A stretch of DNA of 64,000 nucleotides from Salinicola sp. (GTDB lineage Bacteria; Pseudomonadota; Gammaproteobacteria; Pseudomonadales; Halomonadaceae). The notes beneath the pieces are model-generated. The model did not search any database, was not told where the DNA came from, and saw only the letters and a list, made by a program, of their open reading frames with translations. The DNA is taken from contig NZNW01000128.1 of the NCBI GenBank assembly GCA_002695065.1, positions 1-64,000 of the forward strand, read 5' to 3'. Of this stretch, positions 27,016 to 37,611 are shown piece after piece; positions within the stretch are counted from its first letter, which is position 1, and each line of letters opens with the position of its first letter. The position numbers and the translations under genes were made by a program.

Positions 27016-27043
27016 TAAAGGTGATCCAGTGTCAGGCCGATAA
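27016..27043 (+). promoter_or_regulatory. Sigma28 promoter of the first chemoreceptor gene
   Basis: TAAAGGTG (27016-27023), 12 bases, GCCGATAA (27036-27043): a perfect -10 and a good -35 with spacing one base longer than consensus. It lies 90 bases before the receptor start. Confidence 0.75.
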
Positions 27044-27133
27044 GGAAGCTGTCGCGCTTCGAAAGACCGGTTTCGTGGGGAGCGAGCGTGGCGACCATCA
27101 AGCAACCTTTCGAGCAACCCGGGTAAAGATGTC

Positions 27134-28768
27134 ATGCTGAATTTTCGTGAGTGGACGATGCGTCGCAAATTGTGGGCGACGTTGGGATTGATGTGGATCG
27201 GCTTGGTCATGGTGGCGGGATGGTCGCTTTACTCCATGCGGGAGAACCTGCTGGAACAGCGTATCCAGAGCCTGCAGTACTTCATCGGCAGCGCCAAGCA
27301 GCTGGTCGACAGCTACGTCAGCCAGGCGGAAAGCGGCGAGTTGAGCGAGGCGGATGCCAAGCAGCAGGCGCGTAACGCGCTCTCCCATCTTGGGTTCGGC
27401 GCCGACGGCTACATATTCGTCTTCGATTCCAACCTCGAGATCGTCGAGCACCCGCGACGTGCGGTGGGTGACAGCATGCGGGACTACCAGGATCCCAACG
27501 GCGTCTATCTCTATCGTGAGATGTTCGCGGCCGCACAACAGCCCGACGGCGGTCTGGTGCCTTACGTCTCGCGTCGCAGCGATGGCGATGACATGTACGA
27601 CAAGCTCAGCTACGTGATGCGCGTACCACAGTGGGACTGGCAGATCGCCACCGGGGTCTACGTCGATGACATCGACGCCACGCTGATCGATGGCGCCTCG
27701 GTCTATCTGGCGCTGATCGCAGCCATTGGCGGCTTGCTGTCGCTGATCGTGGCCTGGGTCATACGCAACGTGCTGGGGCGCCTGGGTGGAGATCCGGGGC
27801 ACGCGCGCAACAGCATCCAGAAAATCGCCGAGGGTGATTTCTCCCAGGCGCTGGTGCTCAAGGCCAGAGATACCGACAGCCTGCTTTTTGCGATAGAGAG
27901 CATGCGCCAGCGGTTGTCGAAGACCTTCTCCGATATCCGAACCAGCGCCGAGTGGGTCAATGTCGGTGCCGGCCAGATCGCCAGTGGCAACCAGGATCTC
28001 GCTGTACGAACCGACCAGCAGTCCGCCGCCATCGTGGAGACGGCCTCCAGCATGGAGCAGCTGACCCAGACCGTTCGTCACAATGCGGACAACGCCGACA
28101 CGGCCACCCGCGCCGCGACGCAGACCCGTGAGCGAGCCCAGCAGGGCGGCGAGATGATGCGCGACATCGAGACCACGATGTCGAAGATCCAGGAGGGTTC
28201 GCGGCAGATGGCGGAGATCGTCGACATGATCGACAACATCGCCTTCCAGACCAACATTCTCGCCTTGAACGCCTCCGTCGAGGCCGCACGCGCCGGCTCT
28301 GCCGGACGAGGGTTCGCCGTCGTCGCCGAGGAAGTCCGCAATCTGGCCAGCCGCAGCGCCGAGGCGTCCAGAGAGATTCGCACACTGATCACCGGCTCGG
28401 GGGAGCAAGTCAACAGCGGTGCCACCCTGATCGAGCAGGCGGGCCGAGCCATGGAGGAGATTGTCTCTTCCGTGGCCAGCGTCAGTGGCCTGATGGAGGA
28501 GATCGCCAACGCTTCCCGCGAGCAGCGCAGCGGCATCGAGCAGGTCAACCAGGCGATCACCGAACTCGACCAGGTCACCAGCCAGAACGCCGCCCTGGTG
28601 CAACAGACCGCCAACGCCTCCCAGTCGCTGGTGGGACAGGCTCGCAAGCTCGAGGCGACGCTGGAGCACTATCGCGTCGCGCCAACCGATGCCCAGGACC
28701 CTTCAGGCTTGACTCAATGGCGGCCGAACGCCGAGCGGGAGCGCCATGCCGTGGAGCAACTCGCATAG
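27134..28768 (+). CDS. Methyl-accepting chemotaxis protein with single Cache (sCache_2-like) sensor
   Basis: Transmembrane chemoreceptor, 544 aa. Helix 1 is at about 13-33 ([21 protein letters not shown]) and a periplasmic domain (about 35-185) has Cache features ([33 protein letters not shown]). Helix 2 is at about 190-212, then HAMP and the signalling hairpin with the near-invariant [23 protein letters not shown]-type tip. It ends in VEQLA without a CheR-binding pentapeptide. Ligand unknown; sCache_2 domains often bind small organic acids. Preceded by a sigma28 promoter. Confidence 0.92.
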   Translation: MLNFREWTMRRKLWATLGLMWIGLVMVAGWSLYSMRENLLEQRIQSLQYFIGSAKQLVDSYVSQAESGELSEADAKQQARNALSHLGFGADGYIFVFDSNLEIVEHPRRAVGDSMRDYQDPNGVYLYREMFAAAQQPDGGLVPYVSRRSDGDDMYDKLSYVMRVPQWDWQIATGVYVDDIDATLIDGASVYLALIAAIGGLLSLIVAWVIRNVLGRLGGDPGHARNSIQKIAEGDFSQALVLKARDTDSLLFAIESMRQRLSKTFSDIRTSAEWVNVGAGQIASGNQDLAVRTDQQSAAIVETASSMEQLTQTVRHNADNADTATRAATQTRERAQQGGEMMRDIETTMSKIQEGSRQMAEIVDMIDNIAFQTNILALNASVEAARAGSAGRGFAVVAEEVRNLASRSAEASREIRTLITGSGEQVNSGATLIEQAGRAMEEIVSSVASVSGLMEEIANASREQRSGIEQVNQAITELDQVTSQNAALVQQTANASQSLVGQARKLEATLEHYRVAPTDAQDPSGLTQWRPNAERERHAVEQLA

Positions 28769-28788
28769 GCGGGATTGCCGCGGAAGGC

Positions 28789-28815
28789 TCAAGAGTGTGA
28801 TCGATCGGCCGATAA
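28789..28815 (+). promoter_or_regulatory. Sigma28 promoter of the second chemoreceptor gene
   Basis: TCAAGAGT (28789-28796), 11 bases, GCCGATAA (28808-28815): perfect -10, consensus spacing and a one-mismatch TAAA core. It lies 82 bases before the start. Confidence 0.75.
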
Positions 28816-28896
28816 CAATCCGCAACGATCACGTTTGGTCTGCCCCATGCCCGCCGGCAGATCGCAAGTGGGCATAACAACACCAGGGATGCTGCG

Positions 28897-31068
28897 ATGC
28901 GAAACAATCAGCCTGTGACCGACCATGAGTTCGTGGTCAGCGACTCGGATTACCTGATCTCGCGAACCGATCTGAAAGGCAGGATCACCTACGCCAATCC
29001 GGCGTTTGTCAGGGTCAGCGGTTTCAGCCGGGAAGAACTGATCGGCGCGCCCCATAACATCGTTCGTCATCCCGATATGCCTTCTGCGGCGTTCGCTGAC
29101 CTATGGAAGACCCTCGAGCGGGGTGAAAACTGGTCCGGGGTGATCAAGAACCGCCGCAAGGATGGATCTCATTACTGGGTTCAGTCCACGGTCACGCCCA
29201 TCATCGAAGATGGCAAGGTCGCCGGTTACACCTCCGTGCGCACCCGGGTTGCGGACAAGCCGCGTCAACTGGCGGAAAAGCACTACCCGCAACTGCTGGC
29301 CGGGCGCAAGCGAGGCGTTCGGCTCGACCGTGGCGAACTGAAGCCGCGGGGATTCGTTCCCGCGCTTCGTCGGCTCAGCCTGCGCTCGCTGAAAGGGCGG
29401 CTGATCTCGATGATGGTGCTGGCTCTGGTCGTGCTGGCCGTCAGTGGCGGTGTCTCGATCTATGCGCTGCATGAAGACGGGCAACGTCTGCAACGACTGA
29501 CCACCGATGGCCTCGAGGACCTGGCCCGGCTGCAGAAGATCGATCAGTTGATGTCGAAAGGCCGCGACCTCGTCTCCAAGCCGGTCAGTAACCCGATGGC
29601 GGCCGATCTGGCGCCGATCAACGATCAAGTCGATGCGCTCATCAGCGAATTGAACGCCACCTGGGACGCCTATTATCAGAACCGGCCGGTCAATCAGGCC
29701 GAAGCGGCGGAAACCTTTGCCGCCGATCTCGAGAGTTATCGGGACAACGGGCTGAAGGGAGTCATGGAGGCGCTCAACGGTGGTGACTTCTACCAGTCCT
29801 ACGTGGCCTACAACGATGTGCTGCAGGCCAACAGCGACAAGATCAGCAGCGACCTCAACGTCCTGGTCGAGGCGAAGCGTCAGAGTGGCGCGGCCATGGC
29901 CGTCAGCGCCGCCAAATCCCAGCGCACCACGATGATCATCCTGCTCTCGCTGCTGGCGGCAGGGGCCACCCTGTTGCTCATCGTGGGCATGACGACGATT
30001 CGAGCGACGCTAAAGCCGGTTCGCGAAGCGCTGGATTTCGCACTGCAGATCGCCTCGGGCAATCTGGGCGCGACGCTGCGGCAACGCAGCAACGATGAAA
30101 TCGGGCGTCTGATCGGCGCGCTCAACAGCATGCGCCAGAGCCTTGGGACGATCGTCGGCGACGTCAATTCGAACGTCGCCGTGGTGGCGCCGGCGACCCG
30201 CGACATCGCCAGTGGCAACGAAGATCTCTCCTCGCGCACCGAGCAGCAGGCGGCGTCGCTGGCGGAGACCGCCTCGAGCATGGAACAGATGACGGCGACC
30301 GTGAAACAGAACGCCGACAATGCTCGTCAGGCCAGCCAACTCGCCAATGGCGCGACCGATACCGTACGCCGGAGCGGCCAGGTCATGGGCGAGGTCGTCG
30401 GGACCATGGGGCGGATCACAGACAGCTCGCGCAAGGTCGCCGATATCGTTGGCGTGATCGACTCGATCGCCTTCCAGACCAATATTCTGGCCTTGAACGC
30501 GTCGGTCGAGGCGGCCAGGGCGGGCGAGCAGGGCAGAGGGTTTGCGGTCGTGGCCGGCGAAGTACGAAACCTGGCCAGCCGTAGTGCCGATGCCGCGAAA
30601 GAGATCCGGAACCTCATCGACAGCTCCACCCAGGAGGTGGGGCACGGCGCGGATCTGGTGCGTCAGGCCGAGGGATCGATCGATGAAGTCGTCAACGCCG
30701 TGACCCGCGTCAACGACATCATCAGCGAGATTTCCGCGGCTTCGGAAGAGCAGACCAGCGGCATCGAGCAGATCAGTCAGGCCGTCGCCCAGATGGACGA
30801 AGTGACCCAGCAGAACGCCGAGCGGGTGCAAACGACCGCATCCTCCGCAGCAGAGCTGCGTGCGAGTGTCGAGCACCTGACCCACTCGATCGCGGTCTTT
30901 CGTCTGGCGGGCAGTGGCGAGGAGCGTCTGACGCCGTCCGGCAACCCCGAATCCGGCAAGCACCACGAGACACAGCGGCTGGCGCGGCCCACCGAGGCAA
31001 CCGCCAGGCTGCCGGCCGGCGGTCGCCGTGTCGTGACGGATGACAACGAGGAGTGGGAGGCATTTTGA
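28897..31068 (+). CDS. Chemoreceptor with N-terminal PAS, periplasmic helical bundle and CheR-tether tail
   Basis: 723 aa. Residues 1-120 form an Aer-like PAS domain ([44 protein letters not shown]). A transmembrane helix at about 168-190 leads to a 150-residue helical periplasmic region resembling the four-helix-bundle MCP sensor. A second helix follows at about 346-367, then HAMP and the signalling domain ([23 protein letters not shown]-type tip). The last residues EEWEAF match the xWExF pentapeptide that tethers CheR and CheB. E. coli Aer lacks both the periplasmic sensor and this tail. FAD binding by the PAS is possible but not provable here. Transcribed from its own sigma28 promoter and immediately followed by cheR. 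Confidence 0.9.
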   Translation: MRNNQPVTDHEFVVSDSDYLISRTDLKGRITYANPAFVRVSGFSREELIGAPHNIVRHPDMPSAAFADLWKTLERGENWSGVIKNRRKDGSHYWVQSTVTPIIEDGKVAGYTSVRTRVADKPRQLAEKHYPQLLAGRKRGVRLDRGELKPRGFVPALRRLSLRSLKGRLISMMVLALVVLAVSGGVSIYALHEDGQRLQRLTTDGLEDLARLQKIDQLMSKGRDLVSKPVSNPMAADLAPINDQVDALISELNATWDAYYQNRPVNQAEAAETFAADLESYRDNGLKGVMEALNGGDFYQSYVAYNDVLQANSDKISSDLNVLVEAKRQSGAAMAVSAAKSQRTTMIILLSLLAAGATLLLIVGMTTIRATLKPVREALDFALQIASGNLGATLRQRSNDEIGRLIGALNSMRQSLGTIVGDVNSNVAVVAPATRDIASGNEDLSSRTEQQAASLAETASSMEQMTATVKQNADNARQASQLANGATDTVRRSGQVMGEVVGTMGRITDSSRKVADIVGVIDSIAFQTNILALNASVEAARAGEQGRGFAVVAGEVRNLASRSADAAKEIRNLIDSSTQEVGHGADLVRQAEGSIDEVVNAVTRVNDIISEISAASEEQTSGIEQISQAVAQMDEVTQQNAERVQTTASSAAELRASVEHLTHSIAVFRLAGSGEERLTPSGNPESGKHHETQRLARPTEATARLPAGGRRVVTDDNEEWEAF

Positions 31069-31988
31069 AAACCGAGTCGGTCATGTTCTCGGCCCACGGT
31101 ATGGGCGACAGTAATGGTGACGGTGCCGTGCGTTTCACCCGGGATCTCGATTTTTCCCCGCGTGACTTCGAGCGGGTCCGGGATCTGATCTACCGCCGTG
31201 CCGGTATCGTCATGGCCGATAACAAGCGTGAAATGGTCTACAGCCGATTGGCAAAGCGTCTGCGGCTGCATGGCATGACCCGCTTTGGTGACTATCTCGA
31301 CAGGCTCGAGGCTCGTTCGGATTCCGAGGAGTGGGAGGCGTTCACCAATGCCCTGACCACGAACCTGACCGCCTTCTTCCGGGAGGCGCACCATTTCCCG
31401 GCGCTGGCCGAAGAAGTGCGTCGTCGCGGCCCCGGGATCAAGATCTGGTGTGCCGGCGCGTCGACCGGAGAGGAACCCTACTCGCTGGCGATGACGGTAA
31501 AAGAGACGCTGGGCGCCGCTGCCTCCCAGGTGAAGATCCTGGCGACCGATATCGACACCGAAGCGTTGAACACGGCGCGGGCCGGGGTGTATCCGCTGGA
31601 AACGGTGGAGAAGCTCGGTGAGGCCCGCTGTCGTCAGTTCTTCCAGCGCGGCAGTGGAGCGCGTGCCGGCAAGGCCAGGGTGCGTCCCGAACTGGCGGCG
31701 ATGATCGACTTCAGATCGCTCAATCTGGTTACCGGTGCCTGGTCGATCAGTGGCCCGTTCGACATCATCTTCTGCCGCAATGTCATGATCTATTTCGACA
31801 AGGAGACCCAGACCGAGATCCTGCGTCGCTTCGCGGGCCAGTTGAAACCGGATGGGCTGCTGTTTGCGGGTCATTCGGAGAACTTCTCCTTTCTGAGCCA
31901 GGCTTTCCGTTTGAGGGGTCAGACCGTTTACACGTTGGCATCGCCATCATCGCGAGCAATGCCGGGGATGCCTCGCGCTAAGGAGTGA
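31065..31988 (+). CDS. cheR: Chemoreceptor glutamate methyltransferase CheR
   Basis: Methylates receptor glutamates with AdoMet for adaptation. 307 aa from the start chosen. The N-terminal helical domain ([19 protein letters not shown]) precedes the AdoMet-binding fold ([28 protein letters not shown]) and [14 protein letters not shown]. Start uncertain: TTG at 31065 has GGGAGG just upstream and overlaps the receptor stop; ATG at 31083 or 31101 have weaker sites. cheB follows, overlapping or adjacent. The protein contains EEWEAF near residue 88, identical to the tail of the receptor encoded just upstream. Confidence 0.94.
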   Translation: MKTESVMFSAHGMGDSNGDGAVRFTRDLDFSPRDFERVRDLIYRRAGIVMADNKREMVYSRLAKRLRLHGMTRFGDYLDRLEARSDSEEWEAFTNALTTNLTAFFREAHHFPALAEEVRRRGPGIKIWCAGASTGEEPYSLAMTVKETLGAAASQVKILATDIDTEALNTARAGVYPLETVEKLGEARCRQFFQRGSGARAGKARVRPELAAMIDFRSLNLVTGAWSISGPFDIIFCRNVMIYFDKETQTEILRRFAGQLKPDGLLFAGHSENFSFLSQAFRLRGQTVYTLASPSSRAMPGMPRAKE

Positions 31989-31990
31989 CG

Positions 31991-33055
31991 GTGAAACCGA
32001 TAATCAAGGTGCTATGCGTCGACGATTCGGCGCTCATACGGGATCTGATGACCAAGATCATCGATTCCCAGCCTGACATGACCGTGGTCGCCACGGCGCC
32101 CGATCCGCTCGTCGCACGCGATCTGATCAAGCAGCACAACCCCGACGTATTGACGCTGGACGTCGAGATGCCGCGCATGGACGGACTGGACTTCCTCGAG
32201 CGGCTGATGCGGCTGCGGCCGATGCCGGTACTGATGGTCTCCTCCCTTACCAAGCGCGGTTCCGAGATCACCCTCAAGGCGCTGGAACTCGGGGCGGTCG
32301 ATTTCGTCGCCAAACCGGAAGTCGGCATCCGCGAGGGCATGCTGGAATACGCAGGGATGATCGCCGACAAGATTCGGGCGGCCGCCCAGGCGCGTCCGCG
32401 GCAACAGGGGCGAATGGTGGAGTCTGGTGCGCCCCGGGAAGTCTTGAAGGCACCGATGCTCTCCAGCGAGAAGATCATCATCATCGGCGCGTCGACCGGT
32501 GGGACCGAGGCGATTCGCCAGGTCATCGAGCCGTTGCCGGCCAACAGCCCGGCAGTGCTGATCACCCAGCACATGCCGGGCGGTTTCACCCGCTCTTTCG
32601 CTGAAAGGCTCGATCGCCTCTGCCGTGTGACCGTCAAGGAAGCCGAAGCCGGCGAGCGGGTGCTGCCGGGGCATGTCTACATCGCCCCGGGCGACTGGCA
32701 CATGCGCCTGAGCCGTTCAGGAGCCAACTACGTGATCGCGCTCGACGATGGTCCTCCCGTCAACCGGCACCGCCCGTCGGTCGATGTGCTGTTCCAGTCC
32801 GCGGCCGACTGCGCCGGTCGGAACGCGCTGGGCGTCATTCTCACGGGGATGGGGCGCGACGGGGCGGCGGGCCTGCTGAAAATGCGCGAGGCCGGTGCTC
32901 ACACGGTGGCGCAGGACGAGGCGAGCTGCGTGGTGTTCGGTATGCCCAAGGAGGCCATTGCGCTGGGCGGCGCGACCGAGACCATCGGGCTGCCGGACAT
33001 CGCGGGCCACCTGGTCCAGCAGATGCACGTGGCGGGGCGCGCGCAGCGCGTCTGA
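31991..33055 (+). CDS. cheB: Chemotaxis methylesterase/glutamine deamidase CheB
   Basis: Receptor demethylase activated by CheA phosphorylation. 354 aa: receiver domain with Asp57 ([13 protein letters not shown]) and acidic pair in CVDDSAL, then linker and methylesterase domain with catalytic Ser in [11 protein letters not shown], His in [10 protein letters not shown] and Asp in [12 protein letters not shown] at 31991 is chosen because AAGGAG lies five bases upstream; a GTG at 31985 in the same frame overlaps the cheR stop and would add two residues. Confidence 0.96.
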   Translation: MKPIIKVLCVDDSALIRDLMTKIIDSQPDMTVVATAPDPLVARDLIKQHNPDVLTLDVEMPRMDGLDFLERLMRLRPMPVLMVSSLTKRGSEITLKALELGAVDFVAKPEVGIREGMLEYAGMIADKIRAAAQARPRQQGRMVESGAPREVLKAPMLSSEKIIIIGASTGGTEAIRQVIEPLPANSPAVLITQHMPGGFTRSFAERLDRLCRVTVKEAEAGERVLPGHVYIAPGDWHMRLSRSGANYVIALDDGPPVNRHRPSVDVLFQSAADCAGRNALGVILTGMGRDGAAGLLKMREAGAHTVAQDEASCVVFGMPKEAIALGGATETIGLPDIAGHLVQQMHVAGRAQRV

Positions 33056-33065
33056 CGGGCGCCTA

Positions 33066-33092
33066 TAAAGCGAGCGGGCCTGCTGCCGATAA
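33066..33092 (+). promoter_or_regulatory. Sigma28 promoter of cheYZ, within an inverted repeat
   Basis: TAAAGCGA (33066-33073), 11 bases, GCCGATAA (33085-33092). Both the -10 and the TAAAG core are perfect, 41 bases before cheY. The -10 sits in the loop of a perfect 10-bp inverted repeat, GCGGGCCTGC (33074-33083) and GCAGGCCCGC (33099-33108), which could also act as a cheB terminator stem. Confidence 0.8.
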
Positions 33093-33132
33093 ATCCCGGC
33101 AGGCCCGCCAAACGATTCGATGAGGACAGACG

Positions 33133-33522
33133 ATGGCTGACAAGAACATGAGCATTCTGGTAGTGGACGATTTCCCGACCATGCGTCGGATCGTCCGCAG
33201 TCTGCTCAAGGAACTCGGGTTCGAGAACGTGGATGAGGCCGAGGATGGTCAGGAAGCGCTGACCAAGCTGCGGGCCGGCGGTTTCGAGTTCGTCGTTTCC
33301 GACTGGAACATGCCCAATCTCGACGGCCTGGAGATGCTCAAGGAGATTCGCCAGGATCCGAAGCTATCATCGTTGCCGGTGTTGATGGTGACGGCCGAGG
33401 CCAAGAAAGAGAACATCATCGCGGCAGCCCAGGCGGGCGCCAACGGTTATGTCGTGAAACCGTTCACCGCCGCGACGCTCGAAGAAAAGCTCAACAAAAT
33501 TTTCGAAAAGCTGGGCAAATGA
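33133..33522 (+). CDS. cheY: Chemotaxis response regulator CheY
   Basis: Single receiver domain, 129 aa. Phosphorylated by CheA, it binds FliM at the motor to change rotation. Asp12/Asp13 (VVDDF), phospho-acceptor Asp57 (VVSDWNMPN), Thr in VLMVTAEA and Lys in YVVKPF are all present. Followed by cheZ 19 bases later. Confidence 0.98.
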   Translation: MADKNMSILVVDDFPTMRRIVRSLLKELGFENVDEAEDGQEALTKLRAGGFEFVVSDWNMPNLDGLEMLKEIRQDPKLSSLPVLMVTAEAKKENIIAAAQAGANGYVVKPFTAATLEEKLNKIFEKLGK

Positions 33523-33541
33523 CGCCTCGGGAGGGGAGACC

Positions 33542-34210
33542 ATGAGTAGTGCCAATCCTCAAGCCAGAGTTGCCGAGAGCGTAGCGCCCGACGACCTGAT
33601 CCACCGAATTGGTCACCTGACCCGCATGCTGCGTGAAAACATGCGAGAGCTGGGCCTCGACAAGGAAGTGGAGAAAGCGGCCCAGGCCATTCCCGACGCT
33701 CGCGACCGGCTCAGCTATGTCGCCTCGATGACCGAGCAGGCCGCGGAGCGCGCACTCAACGCCATCGATCATGCACAGCCTCTCCAGAATGCGCTCGAGA
33801 GCGAGGCGGTCGCCCTCGACAAGCGCTGGGACGCCTGGTTTGCCGAGCCCAAGGCCTTGGATGAAGCCAAGGCGCTGGTGAAGGACACGCGCTCTTATCT
33901 GCAGGGCGTGCCGGAGCGTACCAGTGCCACCAATGCGCAGTTGCTCGAGATCATGATGGCGCAGGATTTCCAGGATCTCACCGGGCAGGTCATCAAGAGA
34001 ATGATGGAGGTGATCCACGAGATCGAGCAGCAGTTGCTCCAGGTGCTGATCGACAACGCGCCCGAGGGATCCGAACGCCGTGAACAGGCTGCGCTGTCAG
34101 CTTCACAGCCCAGTTCGCTGCTGAACGGGCCGCAGGTCAATCCGCAGGCCGTCGATGTGGTCAGCAGCCAGGACCAGGTGGACGACCTGCTGGACAGCCT
34201 CGGATTCTGA
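33542..34210 (+). CDS. cheZ: CheY-phosphate phosphatase CheZ
   Basis: Dephosphorylates CheY-P. 222 aa. The long helical hairpin contains the active-site segment [16 protein letters not shown] with the catalytic Gln, and the C-terminus DDLLDSLGF is the CheY-binding tail, separated by a flexible Ser/Gln/Pro linker. CheZ is characteristic of beta- and gammaproteobacteria, in line with the host assignment. Confidence 0.97.
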   Translation: MSSANPQARVAESVAPDDLIHRIGHLTRMLRENMRELGLDKEVEKAAQAIPDARDRLSYVASMTEQAAERALNAIDHAQPLQNALESEAVALDKRWDAWFAEPKALDEAKALVKDTRSYLQGVPERTSATNAQLLEIMMAQDFQDLTGQVIKRMMEVIHEIEQQLLQVLIDNAPEGSERREQAALSASQPSSLLNGPQVNPQAVDVVSSQDQVDDLLDSLGF

Positions 34211-34265
34211 GGCCGGCGACGGGCATCACCGCGAGTTTCATCCTTCCCGAATGTTCTCCCCCCAG

Positions 34266-34298
34266 AATAGCAGGGCGTTCGCCCTGCTATTTCGCCCT
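34266..34298 (+). terminator. Terminator-like hairpin after cheZ
   Basis: Eleven-bp perfect stem AATAGCAGGGC/GCCCTGCTATT with a GTTC loop (34266-34291), then TCGCCCTTT. It separates cheYZ from flhB. Confidence 0.65.
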
Positions 34299-34366
34299 TT
34301 GAACTGACTTCTCTCCGAGCAGAATAGCGTCCATTCCTTCATCCCCGATCCGGGCGGAGTGCACGC

Positions 34367-35530
34367 TTGGCCGAACAGAACGACAGCGATCAGGAAAAGA
34401 CCGAACCGGCGACTCCCAGGCGAATCGAGAAAGCGCGCGAGGAGGGGCAGGTGGCGCGCTCGCGCGAGCTGGCGACGTTCCTGTTGCTGGTTTGCGGCGT
34501 GCTCGGGCTCTGGGTCATGGGCAACAACCTCTATGACGAACTGGGCATCGTCATGGAGCAGGCCTTTCTCTTCGACCACGGGCTGGCGTTCGACACCGCC
34601 CGCATGCTGAGTCATGTCTGGTCGTTGGGGGAACATACCCTGATCGCTCTGCTGCCGCTTTTCCTGCTGTTCACGGTGGCCGCGATCCTGGGCCCGACGA
34701 TGCTGGGCGGCTGGTTGCTGTCGGCGAAATCGCTCAAGCCCCAGTTGAGCAAGCTGAACCCGCTCAAGGGCCTGAAGAGAATGTTTTCGACCCAGGCGCT
34801 GGCGGAGCTGGCCAAGGCCATTGCCAAGTCGGCCCTGGTCGGCGGTGTCGGCGTGGCCTATCTGTGGGGGCAGCGCGATACGCTGCTCGGCCTCATGGAA
34901 CTGCCGATTCAGCAGGCGCTGGCGACGGCCATGAGAATGGCGGCGGTGGGGTGCGCGCTGATCGTGACCTCCCTGTTGCTGGTCATCCTGATTGACGTCC
35001 CCTATCAGATATGGAGCCATAACAAGAAATTGCGAATGAGCCGCGAGGACATTCGACAGGAGCACAAGGAGACGGAGGGGGACCCGCACGTCAAGGGGCG
35101 CATCCGCTCGCAGCAGCAGGCCATGGCGAGAAGGCGGATGATGAGCAAGGTGCCGACGGCTGACGTGATCGTGACCAACCCGACCCATTACGCGGTCGCA
35201 CTGAGCTACCAGCAGGACGCGATGTCCGCTCCCGTCGTCATCGCCAAGGGCGCCGATCAGGTGGCTGCCAGAATTCGGGAACTCGGCGACGAGAATCGCG
35301 TGCCGCGGCTGGAGGCCCCACCCCTGGCCCGCGCGCTGTATCACCACGTCGACCTCGACCAGGAAATCCCGGGCGATCTCTATACTGCGGTGGCCGAGGT
35401 CCTGGCCTGGGCATTTCGCCTCAAGCAGGTCGAAAGCGATGGCGGCGAGGTCCCGGCGACCCCCCGCGACTTACCCGTGCCACCCGCCCTCGACGATGCG
35501 GCACCGGATTCATCCAAGGAGAGTGAATGA
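34367..35530 (+). CDS. flhB: Flagellar type III export switch protein FlhB
   Basis: Inner-membrane export-gate component that switches substrate class after autocleavage. 387 aa: basic N-terminus (KTEPATPRRIEKAREEGQVARSREL), four membrane helices between about 33 and 210, and a cytoplasmic domain with the cleavage motif NPTH at 271-274. It begins with TTG at 34367, preceded by GGAG eight bases away; no ATG gives the conserved N-terminus. The stop overlaps flhA (ATGA). Confidence 0.96.
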   Translation: MAEQNDSDQEKTEPATPRRIEKAREEGQVARSRELATFLLLVCGVLGLWVMGNNLYDELGIVMEQAFLFDHGLAFDTARMLSHVWSLGEHTLIALLPLFLLFTVAAILGPTMLGGWLLSAKSLKPQLSKLNPLKGLKRMFSTQALAELAKAIAKSALVGGVGVAYLWGQRDTLLGLMELPIQQALATAMRMAAVGCALIVTSLLLVILIDVPYQIWSHNKKLRMSREDIRQEHKETEGDPHVKGRIRSQQQAMARRRMMSKVPTADVIVTNPTHYAVALSYQQDAMSAPVVIAKGADQVAARIRELGDENRVPRLEAPPLARALYHHVDLDQEIPGDLYTAVAEVLAWAFRLKQVESDGGEVPATPRDLPVPPALDDAAPDSSKESE

Positions 35531-37611
35531 ACGCGCTCAGCCAGTGGTTCGGTCAGCGCAAGTGGCCGGCGGAAACGCAGTACAGGGTGCTCGCGGGCCC
35601 GGTACTGATCATCATGATATTGAGCATGATGATCTTGCCGTTGCCGCCATTCGCGCTCGACCTGTTCTTCACTTTCAATATCGCGCTGTCGATCATGGTG
35701 TTGCTGGTCAGCATGTTCACCGAGAAACCGCTGGATTTTGCGGCTTTCCCGGCAGTGCTGCTGTTCTCGACGCTGCTGCGGCTGTCATTGAACGTGGCCT
35801 CGACCCGCGTGGTCCTGATGGAAGGGCACCAGGGCGGTGACGCCGCGGGCAAAGTGATCGAGGCCTTCGGCGAGTTTCTCATCGGAGGCAACTTTGCCGT
35901 CGGCCTGGTGGTGTTCCTGATTCTCGTCGTCATCAATTTCATGGTCATCACCAAGGGCGCCGGGCGTATCGCCGAAGTCGGGGCTCGCTTCACGCTGGAC
36001 TCCATGCCTGGCAAGCAGATGGCGATCGATGCCGACCTCAACGCCGGTCTCATCGGCGAGGAAGAGGCGCGCAGGCGCCGCACCGAGATCAATCAGGAAT
36101 CGGAGTTCTACGGTTCCATGGATGGTGCGAGCAAGTTCGTCCGCGGCGATGCCATGGCGGGGCTGTTGATCATGGTCATCAACCTGATCGGCGGCTTGAT
36201 GATCGGCGTCGCTCAGCACGGCCTGCCCTTTGGCGAGGCGGTAAAGACCTACACCCTGCTGACGGTGGGCGACGGACTGGTTGCCCAGATTCCGGCGCTG
36301 GTGATCTCGACCGCGGCGGGTGTCACGGTGTCCCGCGTCAACACCGACCAGGACGTCGGCCAGCAGCTGTTGAGCCAGCTGTTCAACAACCCGCGAGTGA
36401 TGTTTCTGGCGGCCGGCGTGATGGGGCTGCTCGGCATGATCCCCGGCATGCCGAACGTCGTGTTCCTGCTGTTTGCCGTGGTGCTGGCGGCATTGGGGTG
36501 GTGGACCCTGCGGCGGGAGCAGGTCCAGGCGGTACGCGAGGTGGAGGAGAGCGCGCCGCCGGCGGTGCAGGAGACCCCCGAGGCGAGCTGGGACGACGTG
36601 CAACTGGTCGACACCCTGGGGCTGGAGGTGGGGCATCGCCTGATTCCGCTGGTGGACCAGCGCCAGAAGGGGGAACTGCTGGGGCGAATCAAGAGCGTGC
36701 GCAAGAAGTTCGCGCAGGACGTCGGATTCCTGCCGTCGGTGGTGCACATCCGCGACAACCTGGAGCTCAACCCCAATGCCTACGTGATCACCCTCAAGGG
36801 GGTGGAAGTCGGACGGGCGGAGGCATTTCCCGGCAAGTGGCTGGCCATCGATCCCGGCCAGGTGTCCGGTGCCATCGAGGGCAGTCGTACCCAGGATCCG
36901 GCGTTCGGGCTGACGGCCTACTGGATCGAGACGGCGCAGCGGGAACGAGCCCAGATCTACGGCTATACCGTCGTGGACGCCAGCACGGTGATCGCGACTC
37001 ATCTCAATCATCTGTTGCACGAGAACGCCGGCGACATGCTGGGCCGGGCCGAGGTACAGCAACTGCTGGACAAGGTCGCCGAACACCAGAAATCGCTGGT
37101 CGAAGACGTGGTACCCAAGCTGCTGCCGCTGACGTCGCTCCAGCGCATTCTGCAGAACCTGCTGGCCGAGGACGTGCCGATTCGGGACATGCACACGATT
37201 CTCGACGTGCTGGCGGAATACGCCCCCCAGCAGTCGGATGCCAACGAACTGACCGCCCTGGTGCGCGTCGCGCTGGGACGGGCGATCACCCAGCAGTGGT
37301 TCCCGGGGCGCGACTCGATGCATGTCATGAGTCTCGAGCCCAGGCTGGAACAGGTGCTGACCCAGGCGCTCAACAATGGCGGTGCTCTGGAGCCGGGGCT
37401 GGCCGATACCCTGATGCAGCAGACGGCCGCCGCGGTGGAGCGGCAGCAGAGCCGCGACGAACCAACCGTGCTGGTCGTGCAGCATGGATTGCGCGCTCTG
37501 TTGTCACGCTTCCTGCGCCGCCAGATCAAGTCGCTGGTGGTGCTCTCGCAAGCGGAAATCCCGGATGACCGTAACCTGCGGGTCACCACGACCATTGGCG
37601 CACCGCCATGA
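35527..37611 (+). CDS. flhA: Flagellar type III export gate protein FlhA
   Basis: Nonameric export-gate protein. 694 aa: eight N-terminal membrane helices (to about residue 325) including the conserved cytoplasmic FHIPEP-type loop region (KGAGRIAEVGARFTLDSMPGKQMAIDADLNAG; positions about 135-170), then the large cytoplasmic chaperone/substrate-docking domain. ATGA overlap with flhB and with flhE downstream. Confidence 0.97.
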   Translation: MNALSQWFGQRKWPAETQYRVLAGPVLIIMILSMMILPLPPFALDLFFTFNIALSIMVLLVSMFTEKPLDFAAFPAVLLFSTLLRLSLNVASTRVVLMEGHQGGDAAGKVIEAFGEFLIGGNFAVGLVVFLILVVINFMVITKGAGRIAEVGARFTLDSMPGKQMAIDADLNAGLIGEEEARRRRTEINQESEFYGSMDGASKFVRGDAMAGLLIMVINLIGGLMIGVAQHGLPFGEAVKTYTLLTVGDGLVAQIPALVISTAAGVTVSRVNTDQDVGQQLLSQLFNNPRVMFLAAGVMGLLGMIPGMPNVVFLLFAVVLAALGWWTLRREQVQAVREVEESAPPAVQETPEASWDDVQLVDTLGLEVGHRLIPLVDQRQKGELLGRIKSVRKKFAQDVGFLPSVVHIRDNLELNPNAYVITLKGVEVGRAEAFPGKWLAIDPGQVSGAIEGSRTQDPAFGLTAYWIETAQRERAQIYGYTVVDASTVIATHLNHLLHENAGDMLGRAEVQQLLDKVAEHQKSLVEDVVPKLLPLTSLQRILQNLLAEDVPIRDMHTILDVLAEYAPQQSDANELTALVRVALGRAITQQWFPGRDSMHVMSLEPRLEQVLTQALNNGGALEPGLADTLMQQTAAAVERQQSRDEPTVLVVQHGLRALLSRFLRRQIKSLVVLSQAEIPDDRNLRVTTTIGAPP

